Shown here one piece after another: positions 1-12,294 of a stretch of DNA of 64,000 nucleotides (the first letter of the stretch is position 1; each line of letters opens with the position of its first letter). The notes under the pieces are model-generated. The model ran no database searches and was not told the origin of the DNA. It saw nothing but the letters and a program-made list of their open reading frames with translations. The stretch lies in the NCBI GenBank assembly GCA_007115705.1, contig QXEO01002115.1:205591-269590 (forward strand), in the 5' to 3' direction. The position numbers were made by a program, and so were the translations under genes. The DNA is from Dactylis glomerata (lineage: Eukaryota > Streptophyta > Magnoliopsida > Poales > Poaceae).

Positions 1-476
1 TTCAAAGAAAATGCCAGTACAACTGGCCGATGACTTGCGGGATAAAAGATAAATGAATCCATGTAGAGACTAGCAATGTTTGAGGTAAGAATTTAGGGGC
101 TTAGGTTAAGACCTGACTAAGGAGAGCACATGTCCATACACATCTCGAAAGAGTCAAACAAAGATTCAAATGTGAGATGGTTTGATGGACTAGGATTTTG
201 AATATAGTTTTATAAAAAAGCGAACATCGAATAAACCTCAGAAAATGAGACCATAAGCATGAGAGGTAAAAGGTGGGCGGGGGATTACTCCCCTATGTGT
301 GAGCACAAATGTCATTGAACCGCAAAGAGACGTGCTTGGATTCGTTGATATTGGGTCTTATAATGTAGCACACATGGGTATGCATCATGCCAAGTCATGG
401 TAAGATGCTAGCCCCACATATGCGGCGCTACTAAGCTAGATAAACAAGTTAAATGCAAGAATATATAACGCGTGCA
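1..476. other. Region 3' of copia pol, no gene
   Basis: Read on the minus strand, this follows the stop codon of the copia polymerase region, where the 3' untranslated part and a polypurine tract would be expected. A G/C-run stretch lies near 275-290. I could not delimit an LTR, so the element may continue outside the window or be truncated. No open frame is supported here. Confidence 0.4.
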
Positions 477-3400
477 TCAATCCAAGTTTTTAGGATCAAG
501 AATACCGAGTTCTCCTCTCAAAGCAACAAATCGAGCTTCATCCAAAGGTTTCGTAAAAATGTCCGCCAATTGATAATTTGTTCCCACATGCGTGAGAGCA
601 ACATCACCCTTTGAGACATGATCACATAGGAAGTGGTGGCGAATGTCGATATGCTTGGTACGTGAGTGTTGTACGGGGTTATGGGCGATCTTTATTGCAC
701 TTTCATTGTCACATAGAAGAGGCACCGTACCAAGAGACACTCCATAGTCTTTCAAGGTTTGCTTCATCCATAACAACTGAGCACAACAAGATACCGTGGC
801 GATGTATTCGGCTTGGGCAATGGATAGGGATATGGAGTTTTGTTTCTTGGACGACCAACACATCAACAACCGGCCAATAAATTGGCAAGCCCCGGAGGTC
901 GACTTCCGATCAACCTTGTCACCGGCCCAATCGGAATCCGTATAGCTGATGAGTTCAAAGGTTGACCCCTTTGGATACCAAAGCCCGAGAGTTGGAGTGA
1001 GAACAAGATACCTTAAAATCCGTTTGACCGCCACAAAGTGGCACTCCTTAGGAGCGGATTGAAAACGAGCACACATTCCTACACTTAACATGATATCCGG
1101 CCTAGAAGCGCAAAGATAAAGCAAAGATCCAATCATGGAACGATATACCTTTTGATCCACGGCTTTATCATTTTCTCCAAGGCCTAGTTGCCCATTAGTT
1201 GGCATGGGAGTCTTGGCGGTTTTTTCCTTGTCCATCTCAAACTTCTTGAGCATGTCCCGTACATACTTTTCTTGGGAGATGAAAGTTCCCTTCTCGAGTT
1301 GCTTCACTTGAAATCCTAAGAAAAACTTCAACTCCCCCATCATGGACATCTCAAATTTATCTGTCATCAACTTAGCAAAGTCTTTGTTATGTTTGTCGTT
1401 AGTGCCACCAAAAATAATATCATCCACATAAATTTGACATATGAATAAATCACCCCCTTTAACCCGCTTGGTGAAAAGGGTGGAATCGACCTTCCCCATT
1501 TGAAACCCATCCATGAGTAGAAAGTCCCTAAGATACTCATACCAAGCACGAGGAGCTTGCTTTAATCCATAGAGTGCCTTATGGAGTCGATACACACGAT
1601 TCGGGTAAACGGGGTCTTCGAAACCTAGGGGTTGAGCAACATATGCCTCCTCTTTTAAGGGGCCATTAAGAAAAGCACTTTTCACATCCATTTGATATAA
1701 CTTGAAATTATGAAAGGATGCATAAGCAAGTAAGAGGCGGATAGCCTCGAGTCGCGCAAAGGTGTCCTCATAATCCATACCTTCTATTTGGGCAAACCCT
1801 TGCGCCACTAACCTTGCTTTATTTCGAATGACGAGTCCATTTTCATCTTGTTTGTTCTTGAAGACCAATTTGGTTCCTATGACGTTGATCCTATGATTTC
1901 TTGGTCTCTCCACAAGAGACCAAACCTTGTTGCGGGTGAAGCACTCTAGCTCTTCTTGCATGGCAATCACCCAATCCGGATCTTGCAAAGCTTCATGTAC
2001 CTTCAAGGGTTCAAAACTAGATACAAAAGCATGAAATTCACTAAACGTACATAGTAAAGCCATTTATTTTGCTAGTTCTCTACGGGTAAGTACTCCCTTG
2101 GAGATATTGCCAAGGATACGATCCACCATGATGTCACTTGATTTGGTTGCAGCCTTGACTTGACGAACTATTCCTTCATGATCAATAAATTCCGCTGGGG
2201 AGGGTCTTTGATCATGATCGTCTTCTTGAGCTTGATCTTGAGAGGTAGTAACATTTTGTTCTCCATCTTGATCTTGCTCATTGGCTTGGGAACTTGATGT
2301 TTGTTCTTGTGTATGCGTTTCCTCTTGAGTAATAGGTTCCTCTTGAGATGACATAGGCTCCACTTGAGTTGAGCTAGGCTCCACTTGAGTTGAGCTAGGC
2401 TCCACTTGAGTTGAGCTTGAGTCTTCTCCATTGTTCGCTTGATCTTCATGATGATGGGTGTCACAAGGCAAAATATGCCCAATGCCCATGGTCCTTATGA
2501 CTTGAGAAGATTCTTGATCACCTACATCACTTGGAAGAACTTGCTCCTCTTGGGAGCCATTATTCTCATCGAAGTCCACATCACAAGATACTTCAACACG
2601 CCCGGTGGACTTGTTGTAGTATCTATAGGCGTGGGATTCGTCCGCATAACCAACAAAAATACCTTCAATAGTTCGAGATATGAATTTACCAAGCTTTTCT
2701 TTCTTGTTCTTGACAAAGCACTTGCAGCCGAAGACACAGAAATATGAGACATTAGGCTTGTTCCCCGTGAGAAGCTCATAGGGGGTCTTGTTGTAGATTG
2801 GACGAAGGAAGAGGCGATTTGAAGCATGAACCGCAGTGGCAATGGCTTCACCCCAAAAGTTATGAGGTGACTTGAATTCATCCAACATAGTCCTTGCCAT
2901 TTCAATGAGAGTCCGATTTTTCCTCTCCACAACACCATTCATTTGAGGGGTATATGGTGCAGAGAATTGGTGCTTGATTCCCTCGTCTTCAACAAATTCT
3001 TGCATGGTATAGTTTTTGAACTCGGTGCCATTATCCGTCCTTATTGCCTTGATATCTTGACCATGAGTGCGCTGAGCTTGTTTGGCCCACTTAATGAATT
3101 CCACGTGAGTTTCATCTTTGGACTTGAGGAGAAACACCCACGTATACCATGAATAATCATCAACAATGACCAGCCCGAATCTTCTTCCACCGAGAGTATC
3201 ATAAGTTGTAGGTCCAAAGAGATCCAAGTGAAGAAGCTCCAAAGGCCTTGAAGTGGAAATGATGCTCTTGGATGGATGTCGCTTGCCCAATTGTTTACTG
3301 GCAACACAAGCACTACACACACAATCTCTTTCAAAATCAACATCGGTTAGACCAACAACATGATCATCCTTTAGGAGTTGTTTAAGATTTCTCATGTTGA

Positions 3401-3818
3401 CATGAGCTAGCCGGCGATGCCAAAGCCAACCCTTGTCAACCTTGGCCATTAGACATGTTGGGATGGAAGGGCTCTCTTTCGAGAAATCAACCACATAAAG
3501 GCCGTTCTCAACATGTCCAGTGAAAACCAAGTTGAGATTATCACTCCTAAAGACTTTCACATGATGTAAAGTAAAATAAGAATTATAACCCATACAACAA
3601 AGATGATGAACAGAAAGAAGATTATAACCAAGGGACTCAACAAGCATGATATTCTCAAGAGATAAATCCTTTGAGATTACCAACTTGCCTCGTCCCAATA
3701 CCTTTCCCTTTGAAGTATCTTCAAACGTGATGCTTGAGTTTGAGTTGACATCTTTAATAAATTGCTCAAGCACCTCCTTTCCTCCGGTCATATGATTTGT
3801 GCATCCACTATCAAGCAC
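477..3818 (-). pseudogene. Copia pol polyprotein, interrupted by a stop
   Basis: Two minus-strand frames, 3818-2064 and 2063-477, lie in the same phase and are split only by a TAA at 2064-2066. The first has the aspartic protease signature LDSGCTNHM at its start, the GAG-pre-integrase H-H/C-C zinc region (WLWHRRLAHV to CVCSACVASKQ), and the integrase core with HLDLFGP, IRTDNGTEF and NGVVERKNRTL. The second has the reverse transcriptase with the YVDD active site (QIYVDDIIFGG) and RNase H with YTDSDWAGD, ending in the usual ADIFTKPL tail. A run of three codons commonly present after DTFA in copia RT is missing (DTFARLEAIR). A Gln/Glu-rich linker with a 7-residue repeat separates integrase and RT. 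The copy is inactive as it stands because of the stop and the missing upstream part. Confidence 0.9.
2357..2419 (-). repeat. 21-bp tandem repeat x3 in copia linker
   Basis: Three near-identical 21-bp units (starting 2357, 2378 and 2399) encode a repeated heptad SSTQVEP in the linker between copia integrase and reverse transcriptase. The repeat keeps frame. Confidence 0.9.
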
Positions 3819-4197
3819 CCATTTTGGTCCACCGGAGGAGTAACCCTACACAATCAAGTCTTACATTTAGGAACCCATTTTGCAATGGGTCCCTTGACAT
3901 TAGTAACAAGCACTTTAGGTACCCAAATGCAATATAAACTATAAGCATACTCATTTCGGGGACCAACATATTTAGCATAAACATTCCCATTAGTGCCCTT
4001 ACATAGCACATTCCCGGCAGCAAAAAGTAGACGCACATATTAAGCTGGCCATGCTCGCTTACATGATTTGGCCCAAATCCCATGATATTGAATTCGGCAG
4101 CGTAGGTGAAAGAAAGCAAGAAAGGAAGCAAAACAAAAATGTGTAGTGAAAATTTAAGTCTAGCTAAAGAATTGAAGGTTGTTAACGAACCAAACAC

Positions 4198-5160
4198 GAC
4201 ATATCATGTCGGAGGCCGGCAATGCACTGACTACATCTTACCTATAAGATTCAAGTTGGTGGTGAAGCCACCCACTCGACATACATTATGTAAGTGACGA
4301 AAATACCCCTACATATTAGAGAGAAATCAATACGGGGATACAATTAAGGAAACATGCAATCACGCAAATGAGAGAGAGTTAAGTCAATACGAAATAATAA
4401 AGACAAGTTTACTTGCATAAGGAAGCATAATGCATACATAAAATTAGTTACAGAAACCAACGTCCTTAAAAATTCTGAAAGAGTTTCCTAACAATTTCCA
4501 TTTAATTAGCGTTAGCAATTAATCAGGCGTGATTTGGGGGAGTAGTTTTAGGAAGCAGATCATGTAAACTGGCAACACATGCATGTGCTGCTTTATTGGG
4601 TCATGATCGCACAGTTTAGACAAAAAGAATCCTACGGTGATAGTCTAATCTGATGGGAAGCTCAAAATCAGGATCCGATTCCTAGCACCCCCAAATATTT
4701 TGCCTCCAAATTACCACAGCTATAATTATAATGAACATCAGGATAAAGAAAATCAGTATAGGACATGTAGATTTGATGCACATGGGCACCACTTATATCT
4801 CTGAGTTTCAAAAAAGAGAAAAATGTAGTAGTTGTAGCCACAGAAACTATAAATGTTGCTCGAGGTATATGTAGCTTGATTTTAAAAAAATTCAAAAACA
4901 GCATTTTCAAGTTGCATTTTCAAGTTGCATTTTCAAAAATGATATTTGGGTTTGAAACTTTGCACGTTGATAAAACCCAACAATGTCTACATCTTGATTT
5001 ATTTATAGAACTTTTTGAAACTTTAAAATTGTATTTTTTATTTTGAAAGTAGGCGGCAAGTTTTTTTGTTCATCTACATAATTTGTGCTAGAACAAGATA
5101 GCTAAATATGAAGTGAAAGCGCTCTCAAAAAGTGAGTAAAGGACATGTTATTTTCCAAGG
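4198..5160. other. Intergenic, AT-rich, no gene seen
   Basis: No recognisable gene. There is a short tandem repeat of about 13 bp (TTTTCAAGTTGCA) around 4903-4940. Several frames are open by chance but none resembles a known protein. Confidence 0.5.
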
Positions 5161-5180
5161 TCATAAGGATTTTTTTTCTA

Positions 5181-5211
5181 GAGCCGTTGCAACGCACGAG
5201 CACTTTGCTAG
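5181..5211 (+). mobile_element. Helitron 3' end (first of two)
   Basis: A hairpin-forming GTTGCAACGCACGAGC stretch is followed about 12 bases later by CTAG and a T. This matches the usual 3' end of grass Helitrons (short hairpin, then CTRR, inserted 5' of T). The matching 5' end was not located, so element length is unknown. Confidence 0.6.
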
Positions 5212-5377
5212 TAAAAGTTAAAAAAAAAGTCAGTTTCTCAAAATTCACATGTAAAAAATTGTTTACAGTTCTATTTCACTTCTATGGATAGACTTGATGG
5301 TAATAGTAAATTGATGGAATTTTGGGATATTTAGAATTATGCCGATTTTATTTATGAAAAAATGATTTTTTTTATCT

Positions 5378-5407
5378 CCCGGTGCAACGCACGGGCATGT
5401 GTGCTAG
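5378..5407 (+). mobile_element. Helitron 3' end (second)
   Basis: CCCGGTGCAACGCACGGGC can form a stem of CCCG with CGGG and is followed by CTAG and then T. It lies 196 bp after a similar end in the same orientation, suggesting two termini of one element or one Helitron inserted beside another. Confidence 0.6.
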
Positions 5408-5671
5408 TAAGTAATATAAAACGTCCATTATCAAAAAAAATAGGTCTACGGAAAAAAGTAAAAAGAAGGGGAGCAGATACAATACGACCAGAGTCACAAA
5501 AAATAGGGGGAGAATGTGTTTGTGTGATCGCGATGTAGCTCTGTTCTCAAGCTTTCTTCGTTGGCAACTGATTACAAGAGGAAATACCCCGATGATGCTA
5601 AACCCTTGTCCAAATTAAGGATGTTGAAAATTAAATCCTCACTGTGGTAACTTGCCGCCCTGAAAGAGAAA

Positions 5672-6721
5672 TCAAAGCGCGGCAAGCTTTGCGATTATCT
5701 CCCTTAGAACAGCGGGGCAGCTTGTGGCTAGATGGTCGAAGCCATCAGTGGACTCGACTGCTTTAAGGTTCCCAGGGAGGTCGAGGAAATCCAAGCACGC
5801 CTCCTTGAGCCCGTGGCAGCGGTGCTGCTCAGCTAAGGCGAGCGTGGTGGCGGCGGAGCTCACATCGATCCTCTTGCGCAGCTTGCCGTCGCATATCATC
5901 TTCAACCTCTCCATGTCGTACCGATCCGCCAGCACAAGGAGGTGCTGAGCCATCCAGGTCTCCTCCTCATCGCCAATGTCCGGCAAGGCATCGGTGTACA
6001 CGAAGTGGAGAAAAGCCCCGAACGCCTGCGCTTCCACGCCATCCACGCGCACGGGCACGGCACCTTTGGGGCTGCCCTCCTTCATGGCGCCGAAGAACTC
6101 CGCCTTGAAGACGGGCGACCTGGACGCCAGCACGCATCTGTGCGCGTGGAACGGCTCCTGGCCCACCTGGAACATCACGTCCGCGCCGTCTCCGGCTAGG
6201 AGCAGCGCGCCCAGGTGGCGGTGCAGGTCGGACGGCGGCGCGACGACATCGAGTTGGACAGGAGTAGTGCCGCTGGGCGCCTTCATGAGCGTGAAGTCGC
6301 ACCTGATTGTGAAGCAATCACCGTTTTGGATCACCCATTCCTGCCATTCTCGACTTCTGTCCAATTCAGCTGAGAAGACGAAGCGATGCTTGTTTCCAGG
6401 TAAGTTCCTGATCATGGTTGAAATCCAAGAATATGGCTTCCCAGACTTATCAAGCACAGTGAACTGAACTTCTCCCCTCTCGTACTCGAGAATATAACCA
6501 CCGATGTCAATAATGAGTCTCAGGGATATGAACAAGAAGGGGCCGTTCCTGGGGTAGTACTCGATATGAGCCGTATAGTTTCCCACACGGAAGTCACGCG
6601 ATGTGGTGCATGTACCTGAGGGGATCAGATCACTGATGAGCGAGTAAGAGTCGATCTTGAGCAGATGGTACCCGCTCAACGTGCCAACCACGATGGCCGA
6701 GGAGGATGCACTGGTTGACAT
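5672..6721 (-). CDS. MATH-BTB domain protein 1
   Basis: This 349-residue protein has an N-terminal MATH (TRAF-like) domain at about residues 17-146 (from YHLLKIDSYS through CFTIRCDFTLMK). A BTB/POZ domain follows at about 162-275, with DVMFQVGQEPFHAHRCVLASRS and VYTDALPD. The C-terminal helical region (ALAEQHRCHGLKEACLDFL) is BACK-like. Family members are substrate adaptors for cullin-3 ubiquitin ligases: MATH binds targets and BTB binds CUL3. The family is greatly expanded in grasses. The start ATG at 6721 gives the usual short Ser-rich lead before the MATH domain, the frame is intronless and complete, and the length is normal. The gene is GC-rich compared with its AT-rich flanks. A second family member lies upstream in the same orientation (10967-12058). 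Substrate unknown. Confidence 0.93.
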   Translation of the reverse strand: MSTSASSSAIVVGTLSGYHLLKIDSYSLISDLIPSGTCTTSRDFRVGNYTAHIEYYPRNGPFLFISLRLIIDIGGYILEYERGEVQFTVLDKSGKPYSWISTMIRNLPGNKHRFVFSAELDRSREWQEWVIQNGDCFTIRCDFTLMKAPSGTTPVQLDVVAPPSDLHRHLGALLLAGDGADVMFQVGQEPFHAHRCVLASRSPVFKAEFFGAMKEGSPKGAVPVRVDGVEAQAFGAFLHFVYTDALPDIGDEEETWMAQHLLVLADRYDMERLKMICDGKLRKRIDVSSAATTLALAEQHRCHGLKEACLDFLDLPGNLKAVESTDGFDHLATSCPAVLREIIAKLAAL

Positions 6722-8160
6722 GATGATTCACGATCGATGGAGGCTAGCTAGAACAAGCTGAAGGGGATCATGGGACTACTGAGCAAGGAGAAATGGCGCC
6801 AGCCAAGTAGAAAGAAATAGGCGTACGTGAGTAGAGGAGCTTAGGGATTAAGCAAACGAGCACTGGCCTCCATTATAACCACAGCCCACAGGGAGATTCT
6901 TCCTTTCCGAACAAAGCGATTCTCATTCGCACCACTCAACTTGCACAAAAGCTGGCCATGACTACAACCGGGCGAACTAGCCATTTACACGCACCATGGA
7001 AGTGGACATACGACAAAACAATGCAGATAAAGAATCAGGTTCTTTGCATCTGTTGATGTGATGATAAGTTGTATGTATAGGCATCTCATTGGTCAGGAAA
7101 AAGGAGCACCAGTCGAAAGGGAGAAGTGGAATTGATACTGATGATGGGTACCGCATAAAAGAGCTTAGGGTCTGCAAACTGCCAACAGCAACAGCAGTCA
7201 ATGCTGGGAAATATAATCTGAAGAATTAGTGAGGTGCAGTAGAAAGCAGATCAAATGACGGAGTAACATAAGATTCACACGGTGAGCTACCATGCTAATC
7301 TAAACCAAAAGAAGAGCAAGCAAAGCAGAAGAACCTCCTCCAATCCGTTCAAAGAGAGAAGACAATGACAACGAGCATATAAGGTGCCAGGCAAACTAAA
7401 CATGCCGGATGAGCTAAAGTAAAACCAGCTGATAGAAACAAGAGGAAATGCGTACTCACCCATATTTACCTGATACCTGGAGCTTTCATGCCTATTTGAG
7501 ACAAGAGGAAAGACAGATATTTCTCATCAACTAGCCAGTAACCAAAGTCACCAGAATGATCTTTATACATGGCTGATAGGCACTTCTATGATATTGCCAG
7601 AATTAAATCATCATGGTCCAGTCACCTGTACTGGGTCCAATTAATCCATGCTAACAGAATGATTATTTTTCTGTCAAAAATGCCCAATTAACCCTTGGAA
7701 TCGCAGACAGATAAAAAAGGCCACACAACCACACATTCCATATCTTTCGATCGAATTGATCCATGTTAATGTATTGACTCTTTTCCATAAAAAATACCCA
7801 GTTAACCCATGACCTATGTTGCAAGCAAGAAAAAGGGCCAAACATTCCATATCTTCTAATCGAATCGACAGTAAACTCTTATAAATGACAGATCAATAAA
7901 CAGATAATCTTGTGGGATCCATGTGAATATGTGATGCATGAAAAATGACAAAATCTTAGGGAAAAAGTATCTGCTAAAGTCAACAACATTGTAATGCTAA
8001 AAATTATTGTATGTTTAGTACATATGACAAGCATATGTGTATAACGATATACGAACATATATTTAGTACAAACAATGGTAAGTGGTCAAGGAAATCCATT
8101 TCAATCCCATAATTTTAACTCGGACTCCCAGTCTAAAGCAAACTGCATGGACCAGTACTA
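6722..8160. other. Intergenic upstream of MATH-BTB 1
   Basis: This holds the promoter side of MATH-BTB 1 and AT-rich spacer. Around 7625-7860 a stretch of about 105-120 bp occurs twice in tandem, recognisable by two copies of a CACATTCCATATCTTYYRATCGAAT-like segment. No gene is supported. Confidence 0.5.
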
Positions 8161-8164
8161 GTAC

Positions 8165-10910
8165 ACAAACTTCCTGCTCGCGCAGTTTAACTATTATTTT
8201 CTCAAGTTGTCACAATGCAATCTGCTTCATCTATATATATACTTGAACTTTCTATGTAAACATCAAATCATAAATAGTTACAAGGCCAAGTAATAAGTTT
8301 ATCAAATATGTGGGCCTTGAATAAGATGAAATGCAACTACATTCCTGCTTGTGCAGTTTAACTATTACTTTCTCAAGTAGGCACAAGCCAATCTGCTTCA
8401 TCGACATACTCGAACTGTCTATATAAACAACATTAAATCATAAAAAGTTACAAGGGCAAGTAAAAAGTTTATTAAAAAAATGTGGGCCTTCACTAACATG
8501 ATATGCAATTCAATAGTTAGCCAGAGACCAAAGAGACATTGAAACGGACAATAAATTTGTAAAAACATATCAACTCCCGTATAATCGTCTTAAAGATGCA
8601 TGCACCAATGACTTTCTCAATCCGGTATGAACCCGGACCACTAGTATAGAGTATAGACTACAAGGTTGCACCGCTGAATCATAACTTTCTCAAGTTGGCA
8701 CCAGTCAATCTGCTTCAACATACTTGAAATTTTATCTAAAAAGCAATAAACTAATGCAAAGTTACAAGGGAAGTAACATAATTTTCAGAAATTTGGGCCT
8801 TGAATAAGATGAAATGCAATTCAATAGTTAGTTAGAAACAATAAATTGAGACGTACAATAAATTTGTAAAAAATATATCAACTACCATGCATAAAGCCGT
8901 CTTCTAGATGCATGCACCAATTACTTTCTCAATCCGCTATGAACTCGGACCACTGGTATGAACTACATGTTTGCACACTTTAACCATGACTTTCTCAAGT
9001 TGTCACACATCCATCTGCTTCATTGACACAATCAAATTTTCTATGTAAAAAGTATTAAGTCATACAAAGTTACAAGGGCAAGTAACAAATTCATCAAAAT
9101 TGTGGGCTTTGAATAAGATGAAATGCAATTCCACAGTTAGACAGAGACTAATGATCAACTGAGATGGACAATAAATTTATATAAACATATCAACTCACAT
9201 GTATATGGTTATCTTTTAGATGCATGCACCAATGACTTTGTCAGTCTGCTATGGACACAATAATAAGACTATCTATCGCTGGATAAAACTCCAGCTCATG
9301 CTAAATATACATGTGCATATGGAGATTTGTACTGAACTAAAATAAATTCACATAGCTAACAACAAAATGAACTTCAATGCAGAACTGCAAAAATTGAATA
9401 TAAAATAAGAAGATAATAAGCTCACTAGAAATGGTACACTCTTGTTGCTCCGCTTGCTTGCTTGCGGTGGATATGGCACCAGAATGCACCTTCACACAAC
9501 ATGCATAACTAACATAATCCACCGAGCGGTCAGCGGCCAACACGCTATAGACCTTGCAATACATTCTAGTGTACACCAAAAAACAAAAAAAAACAAACAT
9601 AAACACCCATTGCAGCCCAGTAAAGAAGAAAAGGGTCAAATTTAGCCCACAAAAACACAAATGACCAAAACATAGGATTAAAAGAACACGATAGAAAAAA
9701 GGCGGCACGAGAAGGCACTTCTCCTTCTAGTGACTAAGGAACTTCCCGGTGAGTTTGGAAACCTATATATGGGAGATATAACTGCTCAAAATAAATGTTT
9801 CCTGCATCTTTATTAATAGTAATCGATCTGTGAAGGATATTCCGACAAGACAAACAACAGACGCATATAGCATCCTTTAAGTATATAACTAGTACAACAA
9901 GTATCCAATATTAGAAATTGACACAATCAGACTTTATATGCAAAATAAAAGTTTGTGCAGTTTAACCATTACTTTCTCAAGTTGGCACACCGCACACGTC
10001 CATCTGCTTCATTGACACAATCAGACTTCCTATGAAAAAAGCATCTAGTCATATGAAGTTACGAGGGCAAGTAACAAATTTATCAAAATTGTTGTCCTTG
10101 AATAAGATGAAATGCAATGCCATGGTTAGCCAGATACCAATAATAAACTGAGATGGACAATAAATTTGTATGCACATATCAACTCACATGTATATAATGG
10201 TCTTTTAGATGCATACCGATGAATTTATCAATCCTCTGTGGACACAAAAATGAGACTTTATCACTAGATAAAACTTCAGCTCATGCTAAATATACATCTG
10301 CATGGAGCTTTGTACTGAACTAAGATAAATTCACATAGCTAAAAACAAAATAAACTTCAATGCAGCACTGCAAAATTGCAATTCCTGCAGGAATCATATA
10401 AGATAAGATATTCAGCTAAAAAAAGAATATATTAGTAATCCCCACAAACTTAAGCTCCTAGAAATGGTACGCTCTTGTTGCTCTGCTTGCTTGCTTGCAG
10501 TGGATATGGCACCATAATTCACACAATATGCATAGCTTGCACAATCCACCAAGCGGTCAGCCACCAACATGCTATAGACCTTGCAATACATTCCAGTGTA
10601 CACCAAAATATAAAAATATATAAAGAATAAACATAACCACGCAGTGCAACCCAGTAAAGAAGAAAAAAAAACTCAAATTTAGCCCACAAAAACACAAAAT
10701 GACCAAAGCATAGGATTAAAAGAAGACGACAGAAAAAAAAGGCGGCGCGGTAAGGCTATAGGTGAAATAACTGCTCAAAATAAATGTCTCCTGCATCATA
10801 ATTAATAAAAATCGATCTGTGAAGGATATTCCCACAAGACAAACAACAGAGGCATATATAGCATCCTTTAAGTATATAACTAGTACAACAAGTATCCGAT
10901 AATAGAAAAG
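8165..10910. repeat. Nested tandem repeats between the MATH-BTB genes
   Basis: A segment of about 300-330 bp marked by CTTTCTCAAGT, ATCTGCTTCAT and GATGAAATGCAATTC recurs with starts near 8170, 8345, 8680, 8970 and 9955. A larger unit of about 950-980 bp is also duplicated: 8965-9909 matches 9952-10910 along its length, including the parts near 9330 and 10313 and near 9776 and 10756. Divergence between copies is clearly visible, so the array is not recent. It has no sustained reading frame. It lies downstream of MATH-BTB 2 and upstream of MATH-BTB 1. Confidence 0.85.
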
Positions 10911-10966
10911 GTATATAGATCCCAGTTTGCATGCAGCTGAACCCCACAATTTCTATATTTAGCTTC

Positions 10967-12058
10967 TCATGTATCAGTCTTGGACATGAGTAACTCCTTC
11001 ACAATATCAGGGCAGACTGTGGATAGATGATCAAAGCCATCGGCTTCCAGAACAGCATCCAATGCCTTAGGACACTTAAGGAACTCAATGCAAGCCTGCT
11101 TAAGCCCATGGCAAGAGTGCTGCTCAGCCAAAGCCAGTGTTGTAGAAGCTGTGCTAACGTTTATGAGCGTGCACAACCTGTCTTCGCAGATCAGCTTGAG
11201 CCTCCGCATGTCATACCTGTCGGCCGCCTCCAGCAAATTCTGAACCATTAGAGCTTCTTCCCCTTCTTCGTCCTCTTCCATCTCTGGCAACGAGTCAGTG
11301 TAGATGAAATCTAGCAAGCTCTTGAACACCGAAGGCATCATATCGTCAATCGTTATGCAGCACCCTCTGGCCCTCTCCTTCATCCGGCCGAAAAGCTGCG
11401 CCTTGAAAACCGGGGACCGGGCTGCAAGTAGCGACCTATGCGCTTTGAAGGTCTCACCTTCCACTTTGAAGGTGACATCTACGCCAACTTTGGAAGCTAG
11501 GAGGTCACCAAGATGCTGGCGCAGGTCAGACGGTGGCACCACGACCAGCGGAGCGCTCCTGTCCTCCGTGCGGAGCTCATTGTAAACAATGACGTCGCAC
11601 CTGATGGAGAAGCAGTCGTCCACCAGATGCTCCGACGCCTCCAGAGCTTTCCTCTCGATGAAATTTGGGAAGCCGAAGCCTCTGTCGGTGAAGGTGAGCA
11701 CCTGCGAGGTGGTATGAGCGTGCACTGGTACCGGCTTCCCAGCTAGATCGAGCAGGCTGAACCGAACCTGCGCCTTGACGGGCTCGACGAAGCTCTCGGC
11801 GGGTATGAGGAAGAGGGACACGAAGTCGGCCATGGCGAGGCGGTCGCCGTTAGGGTAGAACTTGACGGACCAAAGTCGACCCCCAACCGAGAAAGGGCTG
11901 GACCTAGTGTACTGGCCGGTGGGTAGTAGGTTCTTGGTCTGCGAGTAGGCCTCGACGTGGAGCAGGTGCTGGCCGGTCACCGTTCCCCCGACGATGGCCG
12001 AGGCCGACCGCGAGATCAGCCCATGGCTCGCCTCGCCGGTGCGGGATTCGGACGACAT
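10967..12058 (-). CDS. MATH-BTB domain protein 2
   Basis: This 363-residue intronless protein has a MATH domain at about residues 27-155 (GQHLLHVEAYSQTKNLLPTG to CFSIRCDVIVYNE). A BTB domain follows at about 175-290 (DVTFKVEGETFKAHRSLLAARS, FIYTDSLPEM), then a BACK-like helical end (ALAEQHSCHGLKQACIEFL). It is predicted to act as a CUL3 E3-ligase substrate adaptor, as for other plant BPM proteins. An acidic insert (EEDEEGEE) sits late in the BTB domain. It is clearly paralogous to the gene at 5672-6721 but well diverged, so the pair is an old duplication. The ATG at 12058 is the first that includes the Ser-rich lead, and the stop is TGA. The gene is GC-rich against AT-rich flanks. Confidence 0.93.
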   Translation of the reverse strand: MSSESRTGEASHGLISRSASAIVGGTVTGQHLLHVEAYSQTKNLLPTGQYTRSSPFSVGGRLWSVKFYPNGDRLAMADFVSLFLIPAESFVEPVKAQVRFSLLDLAGKPVPVHAHTTSQVLTFTDRGFGFPNFIERKALEASEHLVDDCFSIRCDVIVYNELRTEDRSAPLVVVPPSDLRQHLGDLLASKVGVDVTFKVEGETFKAHRSLLAARSPVFKAQLFGRMKERARGCCITIDDMMPSVFKSLLDFIYTDSLPEMEEDEEGEEALMVQNLLEAADRYDMRRLKLICEDRLCTLINVSTASTTLALAEQHSCHGLKQACIEFLKCPKALDAVLEADGFDHLSTVCPDIVKELLMSKTDT

Positions 12059-12294
12059 GCTGGCGGCGGTGACCGGAGACAGACGAGGGTTTAGCCGCTT
12101 TGGGTGGGGGGATTTTTTGATTTGTTTTTAGGGTACCGCGTGTGGGAGAAATGGTATTTATACAAATTCTTGACCGGCGAATGGGCCCATTAAGCCATTG
12201 ACGTTCAAGGCCCCCAAACAGGGATAGTTCATATGGGCCGGTCGGACGGTCAGTCAAGGTTGCCCACTCGAGAAATATCCACATGCAACATCAT

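Larger units (their letters stand above)
477..4040 (-). mobile_element. Ty1-copia retrotransposon remnant (pol part only)
   Basis: The minus strand carries, in order, protease, GAG-pre-integrase, integrase, reverse transcriptase and RNase H segments, which is the Ty1-copia order. Further upstream (3854-4036) another frame still shows the linker just before the protease, separated from it by a stop. No gag with a CCHC zinc knuckle and no paired LTRs were found at the higher-coordinate end. This looks like a truncated, old copy. Grass copia families have this pol type; I do not assign a family name. Confidence 0.85.
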
